Source of the DNA: Hirsutella rhossiliensis
Lineage: Eukaryota > Ascomycota > Sordariomycetes > Hypocreales > Ophiocordycipitaceae
Direction of reading: 5' to 3'
Length of the DNA stretch: 64,000 bases
NCBI RefSeq assembly: GCF_020360975.1
Contig: NW_025408667.1
Coordinates: 1,116,001-1,180,000, forward strand
The translations under genes were made by a program, and so were the position numbers. The notes beneath the pieces were generated by a model, which was given only the letters and a program-made list of their open reading frames with translations, had not been told where the DNA came from and ran no database searches. Of the stretch, positions 60,158 to 64,000 are shown piece by piece. Within the stretch, counting starts at the first letter, position 1. Every line of letters starts with the position of its first letter.

Positions 60158-63077
60158 ATGGACGTCGCTCCCGGAGGCTCGAACCGACATATGCCGAATC
60201 GCGGGCCGGCCGTCTTCGCCGTCACAACCGCCACCCTGATCCTTGCTTCCGTCTTCGTTGGCGCCCGCATCTTCTGTCGCCACTTCATCGTCCGCAATCT
60301 CTCCTGGGATGACAAGGTCATGATCCTAGCTTGGCTTATTGCCTTCTTTCTCTCCTTCACAATCGACCTCGGCACCGTCAACGGCCTGGGAAAGTACGAT
60401 GTAGACATCTCCTCCCAAGATCTGAGCACCTTGCGCCGCTGCGAATATGTCTTCTCCATCCTATATGTAAGTCGTCCGACTGGCCAACTGCAGAGAAGAG
60501 AGGCCGGGGCGCTGATATGAGCCCCCTTTGCTCACGCAGAACCTCGCCCTCATGGCCACCAAGACCAGCATCTTGATCTTCTATCTGCGTCTCGCCAAGA
60601 ATACCCAGGTCGTGCTGCGCTACGCCTCGTGGGCTACCTTGGTCGTCGTTAACATCTCGGGACTCGTCTTGACCTTCATGAACGTCTTCCAATGCAATCC
60701 CATCCCGGCCGCCTGGATGTCCGAGTTCACCGAGAACTCGTCTTGCATCCCACTCCTTACCGAGTTCATATGCGCCGCGCCCGTCAACATTGTCACCGAC
60801 CTCGCAGTCCTCGCCCTGCCCATTCCGGTCCTCACCAGCATGCGACTGCCCTCGCGGCAAAAGACCATTATTGTCCTGACATTCACCCTCGGCATCTTCG
60901 TCACCATTGTCGATGTTGTTCGCATCTACTATCTGCAGCGCGCCATCTCCGAGGTGCCCACGGGCTCTACGACGGACCCCAATTCGAGGTTTGGCGGCCA
61001 GGCCGACTTTGCCTGGAACGCCTCCCTTTCCCTCATGTGGAGTGCTGTCGAGGTCAATGTTGGAATGGCCTGCGCCTGCGTCCCGACACTCAAGCCTCTC
61101 ATTTTGAAGCTCCTCCCCTCCATGCTGTACGATCCAGATGGCACGCGAACCTTGAACGAGTCCAAGGGCCCAAACGACTCCGAAATAGCCCTATCCCGGA
61201 ACCGGGCCAGTGTCGCGACCCCGGCTGCCGCGGCCGTGGCATCGGGATCGATACATCCCAGCAGCCCGGGCGACGAGGGGCCGGTGAGCGTCTTGGACTT
61301 CTTGACCACACCAGACATGACGTCCCTCGGCAATGGCCCTCCATCCCCTAGTCCCGATCCTGCGACTCGCGCGCGCACAAACGGCACCGCGTCGACTACA
61401 GCCACCGCCGAGAATGGTGTCTATTTCGGCTTTGTCAATCTGACCAAGCCGAAAAGCATGCTCAAGGCCAATGGTACGGAGTCTTTGAAGTACTGCACCA
61501 TTGTTTCCATCCTCTTCTTCCTCTGGGGCCTGTCGTACGGCCTCCTCAACACCCTCAACAACGCGGTTGCTGCCGTGAACGAAATCACCCCCCCCCAGAC
61601 TCTTGGTCTGACGAGCGCTTACTTTGGAGGTGGCTACTTCTTTGGACCACTGCTCGTGGGCGAATGGATCCTGCGTCGAGATGAGCACAACCGCACCAAG
61701 CGCCACGGCAAAAACGGCGCCGAGAGCGTGGGTGGATTTAAGGTAACCTTTATCGTCGGTCTCTGCATCTACGGCATGGGCACTATCATTTTCTGGCCGT
61801 CGGCCGTAACAAACTCGTACGGCGGATTTATGCTGAGCAACTTTGTCGTCGGCTTCGGGCTCTCGGTGCTCGAAGTCGGCGCCAACGCCTTCATGATTCT
61901 TTGCGGCCCGCCAGAGTACGGCGAGACGCGCCTACTTCTGGCCCAGGGCGTCCAGGGCATCGGAAGCGTCATCAGTGGCGTACTGGCGGAGAAGGTGTTC
62001 TTCAAGGGAATCGCGCAGGACAACATGTCGAACAGCATGACGCTCATCAATGTGCAATGGACATATCTCGGCATCACCTTGCTATGCGTCGTCCTCGGCC
62101 TCTTCTTCTATTACATGCCCCTGCCAGAGGTCTGCGACAGCGAGCTGGAGCGGTCGGCAAGCCATCTGCCGGTCGACCCTCAAAAGCGAAGCATCGGTGG
62201 TCTCCAGCTGCGGACCGTGAGCTTGGCGCTGGCTGTCTTTGCGCAGTACACCTACGTCGCCGCCCAGGAAAGCAACAGCATTTACTTCCGCACTCTTCTC
62301 ATATCGGTACTTCCCAGCCATCCACAGGTGGGCGGCGGCGAGCCCGCCTACGACCCAGACAAGCCACCAGGCGTCGGTCTTTCGATTCCGGATTACCTGC
62401 TCGTGGGACACTCAGTGTTTGCCATGTCGCGCTTCCTGGTAGCCTATCTCACATATCTATCCGTAACACATCCTCGCCTCCCGCAGCCCCGAACCTATCT
62501 CACCATCAGCGTTGTCCTGGCCTTTATATGCGCCCTTCTCCCTGTCGTGCTTCGCCCTCCCAACCCCACTTTACTCGTCATCCCCGTGACGCTCATATTC
62601 TTTGCTGAGGGACCCATCTGGCCGCTGATCTTCGCAATCGGCCTGCGCGGCCAAGGCCGAAGGACGAAGCGTGCCGCCGCTTTCATCACCATGGGCGGAT
62701 CCGGACCGGCCTTCTTCCCGTTTATTATGTACGGCATCATCACCACTGGTGGTTCCGTGCAAATAGCCTTCATCGTCGTCATCGCCCTCCAGGTTGCCTT
62801 GATTGTCCACCCCTTGTTCTTGGAGCTCTGTGGGGATGCAAGGCGACTCGTCGACCCCTGTCCGGACCTGCGTTACGCCTTGCGAAACGACGACGCATCA
62901 GCGGACGAGGTCGTGGCTGCTAGGCACACGGATAGCAGGAGCACCAGGGAGAGGGCGAGCGATTTCTTCCACAAAGCATCGAAGGGGTTTGAGACGAAAC
63001 TCGCCACCGGCCTGCGCAAAGCGTCTGATGCGGAGCACAGCGAAGGCAGCGCCGGGAGCTCGCCACGAACGACATGA
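60158..63077 (+). CDS. SAT4/Pth11-type rhodopsin-domain and FHS-type MFS transporter fusion protein
   Basis: Two exons (60158-60466, 60540-63077; GT-AG intron of 73 nt) encode 948 residues. Residues about 15-300 form a seven-helix fungal rhodopsin-like domain (SAT4/Pth11-type): LSWDDKVMILAWL after helix 1, a loop with paired cysteines, AAPVNIVTDLAVLALPIPVL, and the closing WSAVEVNVGMACACVPTLKP. A Ser/Thr/Pro-rich linker of about 120 residues follows. From about 420 to 870 is a complete twelve-helix MFS transporter of the fucose:proton symporter (FHS) family: LFFLWGLSYGLLNTLNN, SAYFGGGYFFGPLLVG and GVQGIGSVISGVLAEK. The join is inside one uninterrupted exon with no stop or intron signal between the parts. 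Such a protein could couple sensing and uptake of a sugar-like ligand, but this is inference. An upstream ORF precedes the start. Confidence 0.85.
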
Positions 63078-63708
63078 TTTACGTCTTGTAGAGTACAAAA
63101 GTTTACAGGGCCTCGGGGAAGGTGTCGTAGTATGGATTGCGCAATTACTGTGGGGCGATAACATCGGACATGCAGGCGTGGGAAGAGCCGGCGCGCTCTC
63201 GTGATGATATACCCAAAAATACCCACCACGGAGAAGGGAAGCGATTTGGATTTGCTTAGCTGTACACTTGGTATAGTATTCACGAATGGACGCACATTAC
63301 TAATGAGGACAAGGGCGGCTTGAGTGGCAGTGTAAAGTTGCAGACCTTGTAGCCGGAGATGGTGACAGTCGGAACGCTTCCCGCGCGACCTACAGTTCCC
63401 ACAGACTCGACTCACCAGGCCCTCGCTGCATACAAGTGCAGGGGCGTTCATTTTGTTGGGCCGAGGCTGGGGAAAAGGTATGAGATCAAGTTGACGGTGA
63501 GGGCTGATGGAAAGGCGCTTATTGTCGACCAAGCAGGCCCCCAGTCTTTTAAGGAAAAGGGGAGTGACAGATGGCGGTCATCGAGTGAAATAACTTCGTT
63601 CTTTTAACACTACGGGTCTCTAGCCAAGACGGCCCCCGAAACGCATGTCCAAGAGCGTGGCCGGGGTATATACAAGAAAGAGATGTCGTTTCATTCTTTG
63701 CCCCGTCG
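63078..63708. other. Convergent 3' intergenic region
   Basis: About 630 bp between the stops of the fusion gene (plus) and the ferric reductase (minus). An 82-codon plus-strand open frame (63,359-63,607) has no recognisable feature and is probably 3' UTR. Confidence 0.5.
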
Positions 63709-64000
63709 CTACCATCCAAAACGCTCGCAATGAAGCTCCACGCCAGGTCCTTCGGGCTGTATGCACTGTGCGGTCGTGTTTCGCACCTGCGTCATCAGCT
63801 CGTCCGGGCCGCAGCAGAGCACCAGAACTCTTTGGCTTGCCGGCGTGTCGGCGATGGCGGCGCGCACCAAGGCACCAGCGTTGGGCCGTTCGTACGTGAT
63901 GGGCACGCCATGAGCGTTGGCTGGTCGTTGGTGTCCAACTCGTGTCGCTGACGTTTCTGTCTCGGATGGCATCGACTTCTCAGACTTGACCGAGAAACCC
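63709..64000 (-). CDS. Ferric/metalloreductase, C-terminal fragment (runs off window)
   Basis: The minus strand is open from the window end to a TAG at 63,711-63,709. The last 60 residues match the NAD(P)H-binding domain end of FRE-type ferric reductases: RPNAGALVRAAI, the cofactor-binding VLCCGPDEL (CG-P motif), and the terminal HCERFGW. Upstream in the window is a hydrophilic acidic loop (EKSMPSETETS), often seen within this domain. FRE proteins are plasma-membrane flavocytochromes that reduce Fe(III) before uptake. The FAD domain and heme-binding membrane helices lie beyond position 64,000. An internal ATG at 63,972 is not the start. Confidence 0.8.
   Translation of the reverse strand, partial: GFSVKSEKSMPSETETSATRVGHQRPANAHGVPITYERPNAGALVRAAIADTPASQRVLVLCCGPDELMTQVRNTTAQCIQPEGPGVELHCERFGW

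Noticed and set aside
1..64000. CRISPR arrays, bacterial operons, plasmid origins, attachment sites, tRNA or rRNA genes
   Set aside because: None seen. Introns, RIP and protein families show fungal nuclear DNA, and no convincing tRNA A/B-box pair was found by eye; a covariance-model scan would be decisive.

Overview
The window is nuclear DNA of a filamentous ascomycete, most likely a sordariomycete and perhaps Hypocreales. The evidence is short GT-AG introns of 48-145 nt, a Zn2Cys6 regulator, a fungal Pth11/SAT4-type rhodopsin-like membrane protein, a QUTR-family protein, and a large retrotransposon block mutated by RIP (repeat-induced point mutation: CpA to TpA, and TpG to TpA on the other strand). 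The species is not identified.

Positions 1 to about 37,560 are one AT-rich, gene-free compartment. By eye it is almost without CA and TG dinucleotides, and every old coding frame is broken by TAA/TAG. It is a Russian-doll stack of LTR retrotransposons. A Ty3/Gypsy element (G1, minus strand, 3321-36360) was split by a second Gypsy (G3, minus, 4136-11986), by a small element with 182-bp LTRs (14343-16220), and by a third Gypsy (G2, plus, 22421-35876) that landed inside G1's own 5' LTR. G2's reverse transcriptase was then split by a Copia element (minus, 25113-31585), and the Copia reverse-transcriptase region was split by a solo LTR (27200-27765) that largely escaped RIP. Target-site duplications are perfect for G3 (CTAAG), G2 (CCTAC), Copia (ATAAG) and the solo LTR (CTACT). 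For G1 the pair is CTACT/CTACC. The 3' part of another G1-family copy (1-2220) lies tail-to-tail with G1.

From about 37,560 to 39,440 the sequence changes to normal composition, with low-complexity and microsatellite DNA but no convincing gene. The gene-bearing part is sparse: a secreted BYS1/thaumatin-like protein (39444-39953), a probable P450 relic (about 41,120-41,330), a QUTR-type repressor-like protein (43648-45918), a Zn2Cys6 transcription factor (47902-50862, six exons), an MFS/VBA-type transporter (minus, 53507-51353, four exons), an APC-family choline/GABA/amino-acid permease (55786-57616, three exons), a 948-residue protein joining a SAT4/Pth11-type rhodopsin-like domain to a complete FHS (fucose permease-like) MFS transporter (60158-63077, two exons), and the C-terminal end of a ferric reductase (minus, 63709 to beyond the window).

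The regulator and the MFS gene are convergent. The MFS gene and the APC permease are divergent across a shared 2.3-kb region. The four transport or sensing genes suggest a nutrient uptake and sensing neighbourhood, but co-regulation is only inferred. The most unusual gene is the receptor-like/transporter fusion. The most unusual DNA is the dated retroelement stack, with its un-RIPed innermost LTR, the extra ORFs in two Gypsy elements, and residual CpA sites that seem confined to GpCpA context.
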